Shown: one piece after another, positions 1 through 6,050 of the stretch
How positions within the stretch are numbered: the first letter of the stretch is position 1
Layout: each line of letters begins with the position of its first letter
NCBI GenBank assembly: GCA_030672885.1
Contig: DAOVFN010000014.1
Location: 1-10,429, forward strand
Source: Candidatus Aenigmatarchaeota archaeon
GTDB taxonomy: Archaea > Aenigmatarchaeota > Aenigmatarchaeia > QMZP01
Direction of reading: 5' to 3'
Length of the DNA: 10,429 nt
Position numbers and translations under genes: made by a program
Notes under the pieces: model-generated
Told to the model about the DNA's origin: nothing
The model's database searches: none
What the model saw: only the letters and a program-made list of their open reading frames with translations

Positions 1-514
1 ACATGTCATACAGGTCCCGTGCCTTCTCCCTCGCCATTATCGAATGTATCTTTTCGGCAACCATCTCCTCTGGCTTCATGACCCTGAGGGAAAAGGGGTT
101 AATGTCTATGTATTCAGGCACATAGCTCTTTACGTCAAACCCCCTGAGCACCCTGTTCTTAAGGCTTATGTCAAATCTTATGGTATTGCGTGATGTCAGG
201 ATTCCCTTGAGAACAATCCTTATCAGCACTGACTTCCCTGTCTTTCTCGTGCTCTTTATGCTGCCCTCTGGTTCCACTATGTCCCCTATCAGCTGCTCTG
301 CATCAAAATGTTCCAGTGAGGTAAAATCAAGGGTTTCGGAGAATCTTGGCAGCTTATAGATTTTATACAGAGCGGTTCCTCCCTTGAAAACGAGCTTGTT
401 CGTCTTTCTGAACAGCTTGTAAAGGAACAGGTCCTGGAAATAATCCTTCTCTATATGCTCCCTGTTGGTCAGGCCCTTCCTTCTTCCGGTCTCCATTAGG
501 ATGTCTTTATCCAT
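1..514 (-). CDS. AbiEii-family nucleotidyltransferase (type IV toxin), 3' end cut by window edge
   Basis: I translated this by hand from the ATG at 514-512; 171 codons are visible and the C-terminus lies beyond base 1. Toxins of this family are nucleotidyltransferases of the DNA polymerase beta fold. Visible family marks are the N-terminal EKDYFQDLFLYKLF helix (residues 22-35), FKGGTALYK (43-51, the GG-T nucleotide-binding turn), FSETLDFT (58-65), IRFDISL (112-118, the third acidic position at D115) and the C-terminal VAEKIHSIMAREKARDLYD (152-170), which is very typical of AbiEii. The metal-binding D-x-D normally seen after the GG-T turn reads T61-L-D63, so one carboxylate appears to be missing. 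The start overlaps the stop of the upstream AbiEi gene by 8 bases, so the two are surely co-transcribed. The family call is firm; activity is uncertain. Confidence 0.88.
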   Translation of the reverse strand, partial: MDKDILMETGRRKGLTNREHIEKDYFQDLFLYKLFRKTNKLVFKGGTALYKIYKLPRFSETLDFTSLEHFDAEQLIGDIVEPEGSIKSTRKTGKSVLIRIVLKGILTSRNTIRFDISLKNRVLRGFDVKSYVPEYIDINPFSLRVMKPEEMVAEKIHSIMAREKARDLYDM

Positions 515-1178
515 TTACTATGAGCCTCCATTTTTTATCCCTTATCCCCCTTCTCTTTGCCAGTGGATCGAGGAGTATGTATCTGTTGTTCAGGAGTTCC
601 CTGACCCTCTCATAAACAGGGAAGCCCCTCCTCTCTGCCATGTAGCCAATCCTCTTGGCTATGCTGCTTTTCTTTATCCTCTTCAGGTAATCGACCATCA
701 CATCAATATCAATCATGTCAAAGGCCTCCTCAAACACAGAGAGCGGGACTGTGTGGATGCTGTCTATTATCGCTTTTTCCGGCGTTGCCACGGGAATGCT
801 GAAATCCATGTATCTTTCAGGCACGAAGCCAAAGAAATGCTTTGTATGGAAGAAGCTTATCCTTGAGACAAAGTCTACTCTGGTTGCTCTTTTTGTCGTG
901 AAGCAGAACACCTCATTCGGTATCTGTGTTATGATATGGTGATATGACAGCGCGGAAACGCTTGAGACATAGCTTGGCTTAACAAGGAATGTGCTTATCA
1001 GGAAGGGGTCATCATGCAGTGTATAGGAATCCCTTTTTATCTTCCTTATCCTTCCCTGCCTCACCATCTTCTGCAGATATTTCTTTGCATAGTCCCTGTT
1101 CTGTATAATCTGTGCCAGATCCGCCAATCCGAAGACAGGCACCCCTGAGAAATGCTCCCTGACACTTGCTTCGTACAT
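507..1178 (-). CDS. AbiEi-family transcriptional regulator / antitoxin
   Basis: This 223-residue protein looks like the antitoxin and autorepressor of an AbiE module. An N-terminal winged-helix-like part (about residues 1-55) has a basic turn, GRIRKIKRDSY (42-52). It is followed by the family's middle and C-terminal region with ALSYHHI (76-82) and TPEKAIIDSI (132-141), both characteristic of AbiEi proteins. AbiEi antitoxins are known to bind their own promoter and to neutralise AbiEii without a stable complex; that is family knowledge, not seen here. The gene order, antitoxin first and toxin second with an 8-base overlap, is the standard one. The ATG at 1178 is chosen because a TATA box is centred 25 bases upstream, the usual distance for a leaderless archaeal mRNA. 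No truncation is visible. Confidence 0.87.
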   Translation of the reverse strand: MYEASVREHFSGVPVFGLADLAQIIQNRDYAKKYLQKMVRQGRIRKIKRDSYTLHDDPFLISTFLVKPSYVSSVSALSYHHIITQIPNEVFCFTTKRATRVDFVSRISFFHTKHFFGFVPERYMDFSIPVATPEKAIIDSIHTVPLSVFEEAFDMIDIDVMVDYLKRIKKSSIAKRIGYMAERRGFPVYERVRELLNNRYILLDPLAKRRGIRDKKWRLIVNG

Positions 1179-1198
1179 GATGCATATTTGTTTCCATT

Positions 1199-1207
1199 AT
1201 TTATAAA
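1199..1207 (-). promoter_or_regulatory. TATA box of the abiEi-abiEii operon
   Basis: On the minus strand this reads TTTATAAAT, centred 25 bases before the AbiEi start codon, so transcription should begin at or next to the ATG. A second A/T-rich box (plus strand tctataaaaa, 1224-1233) lies further upstream and could be an alternative. AbiEi would be expected to autoregulate here, but I see no obvious long inverted repeat over the box. Confidence 0.6.
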
Positions 1208-1301
1208 CCTTTGTGTCACGAAAGTCTATAAAAACATACACTTTCTGGTCATAGAAGTTCAGACCACCCACGAATGTTTGGGGTAAAGCAACAGTTTTTC
1301 C

Positions 1302-1309
1302 AAAAAAAA
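1302..1309 (-). terminator. Oligo-T terminator of the TrkA-like gene
   Basis: On the minus strand a run of eight T lies about 18 bases after the stop codon of the TrkA-like gene. Archaeal RNA polymerase terminates at oligo-T tracts without needing a hairpin, so this is a plausible intrinsic terminator. It would separate that gene from the AbiE operon downstream on the same strand. Confidence 0.55.
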
Positions 1310-1326
1310 CACGTCAGACGCCATAA

Positions 1327-1971
1327 TCAGAACAGCTTATCCACGTTCTGGGACTCTTCCACAGGGGCCACGATAATCAGGGTGTCTCCCTGCTGAATCG
1401 TTTCCTTGGGAACTGCCTTAAGGAGTTCCCCGTTCCTGAATATGGCCGCTATGGTGAACTTCTCCTCTTCAAACTCCTTTACATGCCTGTTCGCTATCCT
1501 GGACTTGTTGTCCACCAGGCGCTCGAACACCTCGGCCTTTTCTCCCGCTACCAGATTCACAAGCCTCTTCCCGGGCTTCTCTATGACCCGCCTGAATGCC
1601 AGTATCGATGATATCGTGGTGTTTATGCTGGCTGTTATGCCGAGCTTGGAAAATATGGCATCGTTCGAGGAATCCACGACCCTGGACACTATGCTCGGGA
1701 CCTTGAAGTCCTTGGCTATCTCGCACACGAGAAGATTGGTCTTGTCATCCCCGGTCATTGCAATGAGCGCATCGCACTTCTTGATGCTTCCGTCCTGAAG
1801 GATCTTCCTTTCTGTTCCATCCCCATGGAGGACGAGCGCGTCCAGGTTCTCTCCCAGGTATTCAGCCCTCTTGTCGTTCTTTTCCACCATCACGATGTCG
1901 TGCTTTTCCCTGACCAGCAAGCTGGCCAGTTCACTTCCCAGGTGCCCCCCGCCCACAATGATTACTTTCAT
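1327..1971 (-). CDS. TrkA-like RCK protein (NAD-binding potassium-transport regulator)
   Basis: This 214-residue protein has an RCK_N Rossmann domain followed by an RCK_C (TrkA_C) domain. The Rossmann domain starts MKVIIVGGGHLG, the G-x-G-x-x-G turn of NAD(H) binding (residues 7-12). Acidic E30 at the end of the second strand fits ribose binding, and a HGDGT motif follows around residues 49-53. The C-terminal half shows the usual ending, with KFTIAAIFRNGEL and then QQGDTLIIVAP. Such proteins sit on the cytosolic face of Trk/Ktr potassium transporters or K+ channels and gate them by nucleotide binding. No TrkH or channel gene is in view, so its partner is encoded elsewhere. The frame is open up to 2100, but the Rossmann fold begins exactly at the ATG at 1971, and a longer form would overlap the divergent gene. 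Confidence 0.9.
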   Translation of the reverse strand: MKVIIVGGGHLGSELASLLVREKHDIVMVEKNDKRAEYLGENLDALVLHGDGTERKILQDGSIKKCDALIAMTGDDKTNLLVCEIAKDFKVPSIVSRVVDSSNDAIFSKLGITASINTTISSILAFRRVIEKPGKRLVNLVAGEKAEVFERLVDNKSRIANRHVKEFEEEKFTIAAIFRNGELLKAVPKETIQQGDTLIIVAPVEESQNVDKLF

Positions 1972-2017
1972 ACCCACCTGATTTATTAGGGATGTATGTA
2001 AATATAAAATCGATACA
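1972..2017. promoter_or_regulatory. Compact divergent promoter region for the TrkA-like and GltB-like genes
   Basis: The 46-base gap between the two start codons holds two A/T-rich boxes. The box at 2000-2009 (aaatataaaa on the plus strand) is centred 34 bases before the TrkA-like ATG. The box at 1981-1988 (atttatta) is centred 34 bases before the GltB-like ATG. Each promoter therefore lies beside the other gene's start, predicting leaders of only a few bases and possible mutual interference. Confidence 0.45.
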
Positions 2018-3211
2018 ATGGCATGGATTGATGACATCAGAACCCGTGCGGGGTTGGGGAAGCCGCCTGTTCTCTCTGGCCGCTCTGCCAAGCTAGGCAA
2101 GGTGAGCTTTGACGACCTCGTCTTTGTTCCCGCCCAGCTTTCAAAGCCGCCTGTGGACTACTTCAGGGAGAAGATAAGTTCCGAGACCATAATAGGCAGC
2201 GCCAGCAAGAAGCCTCTCATGCTCTCCATACCGGTCATGTTCGCTGGCATGAGCTTCGGTGCCCTCTCCAGGGAGGCCAAGATTGCGATGGCCAAGGCGA
2301 GCACCGCCTTGGGCACATGCGCCAACACAGGCGAGGGAGGCATGCTCCCTGATGAGCGAAAGCATGCCAGGCTGCTCATAGCCCAGTACTCAACAGGCCG
2401 CTTCGGTGTGGACGATGCCTACCTCAGGGCGGCCGATGCCATAGAGATAAAGATAGGCCAGGGGGCCAAGCCAGGCCAGGGCGGCCTTCTCCCCAAGAAA
2501 AAGGTGACACCTGAAATAATCAAGGTCAGAAAGCTGCCCAGGCAGACGGACATCCACTCTCCCGCAAGGCACGCGGACATCAATGCCCCCCGGGACCTCA
2601 AAAAGAAAGTGGACATGCTCAGGAAAAAGACATGGGGCAAACCCATAATAATAAAGCTCGGCGCAGGCCACGTCACAGACGATGTCCGCATTGCGCTCAA
2701 GGCAAATCCTGATGTGATAGCCATTGACGGCATGTCCGGCGGAACCGGGGCAGCACCCGAGATAATGCTCAATGACTTCGGGGTTCCCATACTTCCCGCA
2801 ATAGTCCAGGCCCGCTCTCTTATGGACAGGCTCAGGGCCAAACAGGAGCTGATAGTCGGCGGGGGATTCAGCAGGGGCGCTGACATAGCCAAGGCACTTG
2901 CCTTGGGAGCGGACGCAGTCTTCATAGGCTTCCCGCTCATGATAGCCATGGGCTGCGCATACTGCAGGAGATGCTATACAGGCAATTGCCCGAAGGGCAT
3001 AGCCACCCAGGACCCTGACAAGAGAAAGAACCTCAAAACAGACGAGGCAGCCAAGAAGATAGTCAATTTCGTGAACGCCTGCTCAGAAGAGGTCAAGATG
3101 GCGGCAGGCGCCACCGGCTACAGCAACGTGCACGGCATGGCTCCCAACGACCTGAGGGCCCTTGACTTCAATATGGCCAGGATATCCGGCGTCAAACTGG
3201 TCGGCGACTAG
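2018..3211 (+). CDS. Stand-alone FMN-binding glutamate synthase domain protein (GltB2-type)
   Basis: This 397-residue protein corresponds to the central plus FMN-binding (synthase) part of the glutamate synthase large subunit. In that enzyme the domain turns 2-oxoglutarate and ammonia into glutamate on FMN with an iron-sulfur cluster. Visible marks are FAGMSFGALS near residues 76-85, the NTGEGGM loop (103-109), the IDGMSGGTGAAP phosphate/FMN segment (236-247), VGGGFSRGADIAKALALGAD from 280, and a cysteine cluster C313-x2-C316-x2-C319-x4-C324 followed by GIATQDP. The C313-x5-C319-x4-C324 spacing is that of the GltB 3Fe-4S site; C316 is extra. There is no class II glutaminase domain, no N-terminal ferredoxin domain and no GltD in view. 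It may use separate subunits or free ammonia, or be a relative such as a methylglutamate-synthase-type subunit. The family is firm; the substrate is not. Confidence 0.87.
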   Translation: MAWIDDIRTRAGLGKPPVLSGRSAKLGKVSFDDLVFVPAQLSKPPVDYFREKISSETIIGSASKKPLMLSIPVMFAGMSFGALSREAKIAMAKASTALGTCANTGEGGMLPDERKHARLLIAQYSTGRFGVDDAYLRAADAIEIKIGQGAKPGQGGLLPKKKVTPEIIKVRKLPRQTDIHSPARHADINAPRDLKKKVDMLRKKTWGKPIIIKLGAGHVTDDVRIALKANPDVIAIDGMSGGTGAAPEIMLNDFGVPILPAIVQARSLMDRLRAKQELIVGGGFSRGADIAKALALGADAVFIGFPLMIAMGCAYCRRCYTGNCPKGIATQDPDKRKNLKTDEAAKKIVNFVNACSEEVKMAAGATGYSNVHGMAPNDLRALDFNMARISGVKLVGD

Positions 3212-3256
3212 GGGTTTGCCTGAAGCACACCCTTCCGCAAAAGCGCTCCTATGCCC

Positions 3257-3283
3257 TGCATGGGGTAAGCAGCAGTCCATGCA
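3257..3283. repeat. Inverted repeat between convergent gene ends
   Basis: A perfect 7-bp inverted repeat (TGCATGG at 3257-3263, CCATGCA at 3277-3283, loop 13) lies in the 78-base gap between the GltB-like stop and the pilin-like stop. On the minus strand a T5 run (3283-3287), just after the pilin-like stop codon, precedes it and may act as a weak terminator for that gene. No T-run follows it for the plus-strand transcript. Confidence 0.4.
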
Positions 3284-3289
3284 AAAATG

Positions 3290-3799
3290 TCACCAGTACC
3301 ACACCCTTACCTTAAGCAGTTTCTTGTCAGCATCACTGATCCCGAACCTGGTGGCCATGGCTGTCTGTATCCCGTGCGGGAGCCTGCCGCAGTCAAGCAG
3401 CGTGACCTCGCTCCCCGAGACAGTCTTGTTCACTTCCAGCCGGGTGCCATGTATGCGGGGGTCTGCATTAAGAAGATAGAGCACATATTCCCTGTCGCTG
3501 CCACACAGCGTCTCCAGGTCGCTTATCTTGCTCTCGTTAAGCTCGGGCCACATATTCGCAAGGCCCAGGGCCAGCGGCGGGTCTTCTGTCCAGTCTCCCT
3601 GGCCCCTGACCAGAACCTCTGAGATCTGCCACGCCTTGCTCTCAAGGCTGTTCGTATAGTGGTCACCCGAATAGAGGAATACAGTGGTGTTGAGATGATT
3701 TATGGTGTACATGATTATCGCGAGAAAGAACACGGTCGATACCACGAACTCAAAAACGAGCTGGCCCTTCATGCCCCCGCGGCCATGTGCAAATTTCAT
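3290..3799 (-). CDS. Pilin-like secreted protein with class III signal peptide
   Basis: This is a 169-residue small surface protein. The N-terminus has a short basic stretch, then MKGQLVFEFVV followed by a hydrophobic segment (about residues 14-33). The K-G-Q...E pattern is that of archaeal class III (prepilin-type) signal peptides, where a prepilin peptidase cuts before Q13 and the hydrophobic helix packs into a filament core. The rest is soluble, with two cysteines (in ETLCGSD and LLDCGRL) that could form a disulfide, and a short aromatic end, VWYW. It is probably a minor pilin or pseudopilin; no assembly ATPase or platform protein is in view. The ATG at 3799 is preferred because a TATA-like box is centred 27 bases upstream. 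The ATG at 3772, directly before KGQ, is the alternative. Confidence 0.72.
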   Translation of the reverse strand: MKFAHGRGGMKGQLVFEFVVSTVFFLAIIMYTINHLNTTVFLYSGDHYTNSLESKAWQISEVLVRGQGDWTEDPPLALGLANMWPELNESKISDLETLCGSDREYVLYLLNADPRIHGTRLEVNKTVSGSEVTLLDCGRLPHGIQTAMATRFGISDADKKLLKVRVWYW

Positions 3800-3832
3800 A
3801 ATAATATATACTTTTCAGGGCATATAATTAAT
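3800..3832. promoter_or_regulatory. Face-to-face divergent promoters in a 33-base gap
   Basis: The gap between the pilin-like and first lipoprotein start codons contains two TATA-like boxes. The plus-strand aatatata at 3803-3810 is centred about 27 bases before the lipoprotein ATG at 3833. The A/T-rich catataattaa at 3821-3831, read on the minus strand, is centred about 27 bases before the pilin-like ATG at 3799. Each box lies next to the other gene's start codon, so both mRNAs would be leaderless and the two initiation complexes should compete. Confidence 0.55.
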
Positions 3833-4849
3833 ATGCGCCTCCCCCTGCTGGCACTGCCCATAGTGCTCACCATTATGGTATCAGGTTGCACCATACCAGG
3901 CATGCCCAGCGGCTTCTGCATACCAGGCCTGACCTGCGGCGCAACGGTAGAGGAGACCCATGACGTAATCGTGATAGAGAGCCTCCAGGCCCTTCCGGCC
4001 GGGATTGCCCCTGGTGAGACCATAAAGCTCGTGGCCATCGTGAGCAACGTGGCCAATGTGAACGCCGAGATTAGCACGGTTCCTGTGACAGTGGAACTTT
4101 ACGATTATTGTGAAGGCCTTTTTGATAAGATTACTGATGCTGAGCAACCCGAAATCAACCTTCTCAGGGGCGAGAGGCATCAGCTCGAGTGGACCCTAAA
4201 GGCCCGTTCCAGAACCGATGTCCCTGTCAAGACCGAGTGCACGCTCAAGGTCCGGGCCAAGTACCCCTATGCCACCAAGAGCATAACCACGCTCCATCTC
4301 ATAGACTACATTGAGATGCAGAGAAGAATCAACGAAGGCACATACAAGAATATCGGCTCCTACCAAGCCATAGGCTACGGTCCCATAAAGCCATACCTGA
4401 CAGTGGAGGGAACCCAGCCCATACCGGTCGACAAGAACAACAAGATAAACACAGCACTCTCCATCCAAATAATCAACAAGGGCAGGGGCTTCCTCTCAAC
4501 AAAAGACGACGAAGCACACTCCACAGGCTATACCATAAAAGAAGATAACATAATAATCAAGTCCGTTTCCGGGGACAGTGGTTCCACAAATGACATAGCC
4601 GAAAAGCTAAGTACATGCCTAAGCACGTTCTTCGAGGGCAAAACGAATGGGGTAAAGCTCATAAAGGGCGAGTCTGTCAAGATACCCTGCCAGATAACGG
4701 ATATGGATGTAGGCAATGTCCCTGTGGAATCCACCAGAATCATCCAGGTCAGTGTGGGCAAGACTGAGAACGGAAAGCCGGCTGAAGGCAACGCCTACTG
4801 GTACGAGTTCCGCAAGGAGATCAAGGTCACTGTGGAGCCCAGGTTCTGA
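3833..4849 (+). CDS. Surface lipoprotein 1 of a three-gene paralogous family
   Basis: This is a 338-residue protein with a clear lipoprotein signal peptide: a basic R2, a hydrophobic core and the lipobox VSGC with C19 as the lipid-modified residue. Two more cysteines follow closely (C29, C35) within short IPG-containing repeats. The mature part looks all-beta. It has a first module with PGETIKLVAIVSNVANVNAE, resembling CARDB/Ig-like domains. A hinge (ATKSITTLHLIDYIEMQRRINEG) matches a segment in the two downstream paralogues, and a second module (INTALSIQIINKGRGFLS) ends in a VTVEPRF tail. It is predicted to be exposed on the outer face of the membrane. Function is unknown; envelope or adhesion roles are guesses. 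The start at 3833 is chosen over an upstream in-frame ATG because the signal peptide begins there and a TATA box lies 27 bases before it. Confidence 0.78.
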   Translation: MRLPLLALPIVLTIMVSGCTIPGMPSGFCIPGLTCGATVEETHDVIVIESLQALPAGIAPGETIKLVAIVSNVANVNAEISTVPVTVELYDYCEGLFDKITDAEQPEINLLRGERHQLEWTLKARSRTDVPVKTECTLKVRAKYPYATKSITTLHLIDYIEMQRRINEGTYKNIGSYQAIGYGPIKPYLTVEGTQPIPVDKNNKINTALSIQIINKGRGFLSTKDDEAHSTGYTIKEDNIIIKSVSGDSGSTNDIAEKLSTCLSTFFEGKTNGVKLIKGESVKIPCQITDMDVGNVPVESTRIIQVSVGKTENGKPAEGNAYWYEFRKEIKVTVEPRF

Positions 4850-4855
4850 TTGGGT

Positions 4856-4893
4856 CCTGCCTTCATGCCAGGCGTCCCGGGGGACCGGGCAGG
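4856..4893. repeat. GC-rich inverted repeats after lipoprotein 1
   Basis: CCTGCC (4856-4861) pairs with GGCAGG (4888-4893), enclosing an inner hairpin GTCCC/GGGAC (4874-4885). It lies just after the lipoprotein 1 stop and directly before the TATA box of the next gene. No T-run follows, so a terminator role is uncertain; it may stabilise the mRNA 3' end. Confidence 0.35.
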
Positions 4894-4900
4894 CCAAAAC

Positions 4901-4929
4901 TTATAAATTGGTTGGGCCCAAATATAAAC
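4901..4929 (+). promoter_or_regulatory. Two TATA-like boxes before lipoprotein 2
   Basis: TTATAAAT (4901-4908) and AAATATAAAC (4920-4929) are the only good TATA candidates upstream of lipoprotein 2. Start sites would fall near 4931 or 4950, giving a leader of roughly 90-110 bases. That differs from the near-leaderless pattern of most genes in this window. Confidence 0.5.
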
Positions 4930-4943
4930 AGGTAATACCATTC

Positions 4944-5034
4944 GGGACATACCCTAATGGGCACAGGCAGGCAAGTACCTTCCTGGGCACAAGCACCCCC
5001 CTGGGCACAAGCAAACACCCCTTCGGGGCACAAG
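4944..5034 (+). repeat. Degenerate GGGCACAAG repeats in the leader of lipoprotein 2
   Basis: The motif GGGCACA(A/G)GCA occurs at 4959, 4985 and 5003, with a shortened copy GGGCACAAG at 5026 and a weaker GGGACA at 4944. Spacings are 15, 26, 18 and 23 bases, so this is an irregular tandem series rather than a strict repeat. It lies within the predicted mRNA leader and inside the small upstream ORF. Confidence 0.6.
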
Positions 5035-5043
5035 TGGTTATGA
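4957..5043 (+). CDS. Possible 28-codon upstream ORF (leader peptide) before lipoprotein 2
   Basis: The ATG at 4957 opens a 28-residue reading frame, different from that of lipoprotein 2. It contains the repeated motif SWAQAPPWAQA and three tryptophans and ends HKWL. Its TGA (5041-5043) overlaps the lipoprotein ATG (5040-5042) as ATGA, the classic arrangement for translational coupling. A TATA-like box is centred 32 bases before its ATG, so this ORF, not the lipoprotein, sits where the first start codon of the mRNA would be. No Shine-Dalgarno motif is visible for either. It could be a true leader peptide that controls the lipoprotein, or a chance frame through GGGCACAAG repeats. The peptide matches no family I know. 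Confidence 0.35.
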   Translation: MGTGRQVPSWAQAPPWAQANTPSGHKWL

Positions 5044-5996
5044 TGGCTGCAAAATCATCCCCTGGCGCGAAGTCTCTGATGCTTCTCCTGACACTCTTTG
5101 CAGTCTTGATTGTATCCGGCTGCGTTAGTGACAGTGGCATCTCATATGGCAAGGGTGTTATTATAACAGGGTTTGAGTCCGACATGGGCTCTCATTCAAT
5201 CGAGTCCGGGGACGACGTGAGCCTTCTCCTCAGGGTCCAGAACCAGGGAGAACTGGACGCGGATGACGTCAAGGCCCAGATAATGGGCATAGACCTGGAC
5301 GGGTGGGGCACTGGCTTCTCCTGGAGCGAGGAAAAGGACCTGGGCACCCTCCTTGCAGCAGACCCAGTTACCAACACCGAGGGCCAGACCAAGACGTCCC
5401 AGTGGAACCTCGAGGCCCCTGAGCTTCCCAAGGGAACAGAGTTCACGTACGAGCCAATGGTGAGGGTTTTCTATGACTACGAGACCAAGGCAGCGAAACC
5501 CATAACCCTTGTTGATGTTGACGAGCTCAAGAGGATAATCCAGCAGGGCAAGACCCTGTCGGGCGAGACCACCTGCTCCTCATCGGGCCCGCTCTCTGTG
5601 CAGATAAAGACAGGCGACTTTGTCAAGACCCAGGATTATGACGACCCCTTCCCGCTCAACATATTCATCACCAACGATGTCTGGGAAAGCGGGGGCTCTG
5701 TGATTGAGGGCTCTAGCTACTATGGCGGATGGGGAAGCGAGTTCCAGTATCCCGTCAAGGTATCGATAACCCTTCCCGATGGCATGAGCCTCGAGTCAAG
5801 CGAGGGATGCAGCACCTCGGGTGAGTGGATAAACCTCTGGAAAGGCAAGTCAGCCGAACTCACATGCGAGGTGAGGATTGACGACCCGCCTGAATACAGG
5901 CAGGAGAAGCTGATACAGGTCGAGCTGGAATACAGATACTACGTCGATGCTTCCACCACAATCAGGGTGATAGGCACAGAAGAGAGCTGGAGATGA
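5040..5996 (+). CDS. Surface lipoprotein 2 of the paralogous family
   Basis: This is a 318-residue protein. The signal peptide has two lysines, a hydrophobic stretch (residues 13-26) and the lipobox IVSGC with C28 as the lipid-modified cysteine. The first mature module is VIITGFESDMG...ESGDDVSLLLRVQNQGELDADDVKAQI, a CARDB/Ig-like pattern of a β-strand, a gap and a polar NQG turn. The shared hinge is clear: YEPMVRVFYDYETKAAKPITLVDVDELKRIIQQGKTL. The second module starts near PLSVQIKTG and contains FPLNIFITND. The end (VELEYRYYVDASTTIRVIG) matches lipoprotein 3. Three cysteines in the C-terminal half could form disulfides. The ATG at 5040, or the adjacent one at 5043, is used because it starts the signal peptide; the frame is open further upstream but without coding character. 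Function is unknown. Confidence 0.78.
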   Translation: MMAAKSSPGAKSLMLLLTLFAVLIVSGCVSDSGISYGKGVIITGFESDMGSHSIESGDDVSLLLRVQNQGELDADDVKAQIMGIDLDGWGTGFSWSEEKDLGTLLAADPVTNTEGQTKTSQWNLEAPELPKGTEFTYEPMVRVFYDYETKAAKPITLVDVDELKRIIQQGKTLSGETTCSSSGPLSVQIKTGDFVKTQDYDDPFPLNIFITNDVWESGGSVIEGSSYYGGWGSEFQYPVKVSITLPDGMSLESSEGCSTSGEWINLWKGKSAELTCEVRIDDPPEYRQEKLIQVELEYRYYVDASTTIRVIGTEESWR

Positions 5997-6020
5997 GCCC
6001 GGCTGTTTCTCAGAACACAA

Positions 6021-6028
6021 TATTAATA
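6021..6028 (+). promoter_or_regulatory. TATA box of lipoprotein 3
   Basis: TATTAATA lies centred about 26 bases before the ATG at 6051, predicting a leaderless mRNA. The presence of its own promoter shows that the three lipoproteins need not be one operon. Confidence 0.55.
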
Positions 6029-6050
6029 TCTTAACATGCAATTATAATTG

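Noticed and set aside
465..866. 133-codon open frame on the plus strand
   Set aside because: Antisense to both AbiE genes, which are supported by family motifs and a TATA box.
1972..2100. Longer N-terminus for the TrkA-like protein, up to 2100
   Set aside because: The Rossmann fold begins at the ATG at 1971, the extension has no family character, and it would overlap the divergent GltB-like gene on the opposite strand.
2419..2949. 176-codon open frame on the minus strand
   Set aside because: Antisense to the GltB-like gene, whose motifs are clear in the other strand.
4716..5039. In-frame N-terminal extension of lipoprotein 2
   Set aside because: It overlaps the end of lipoprotein 1, runs through the promoter and GC-rich hairpin, and would bury the signal peptide.
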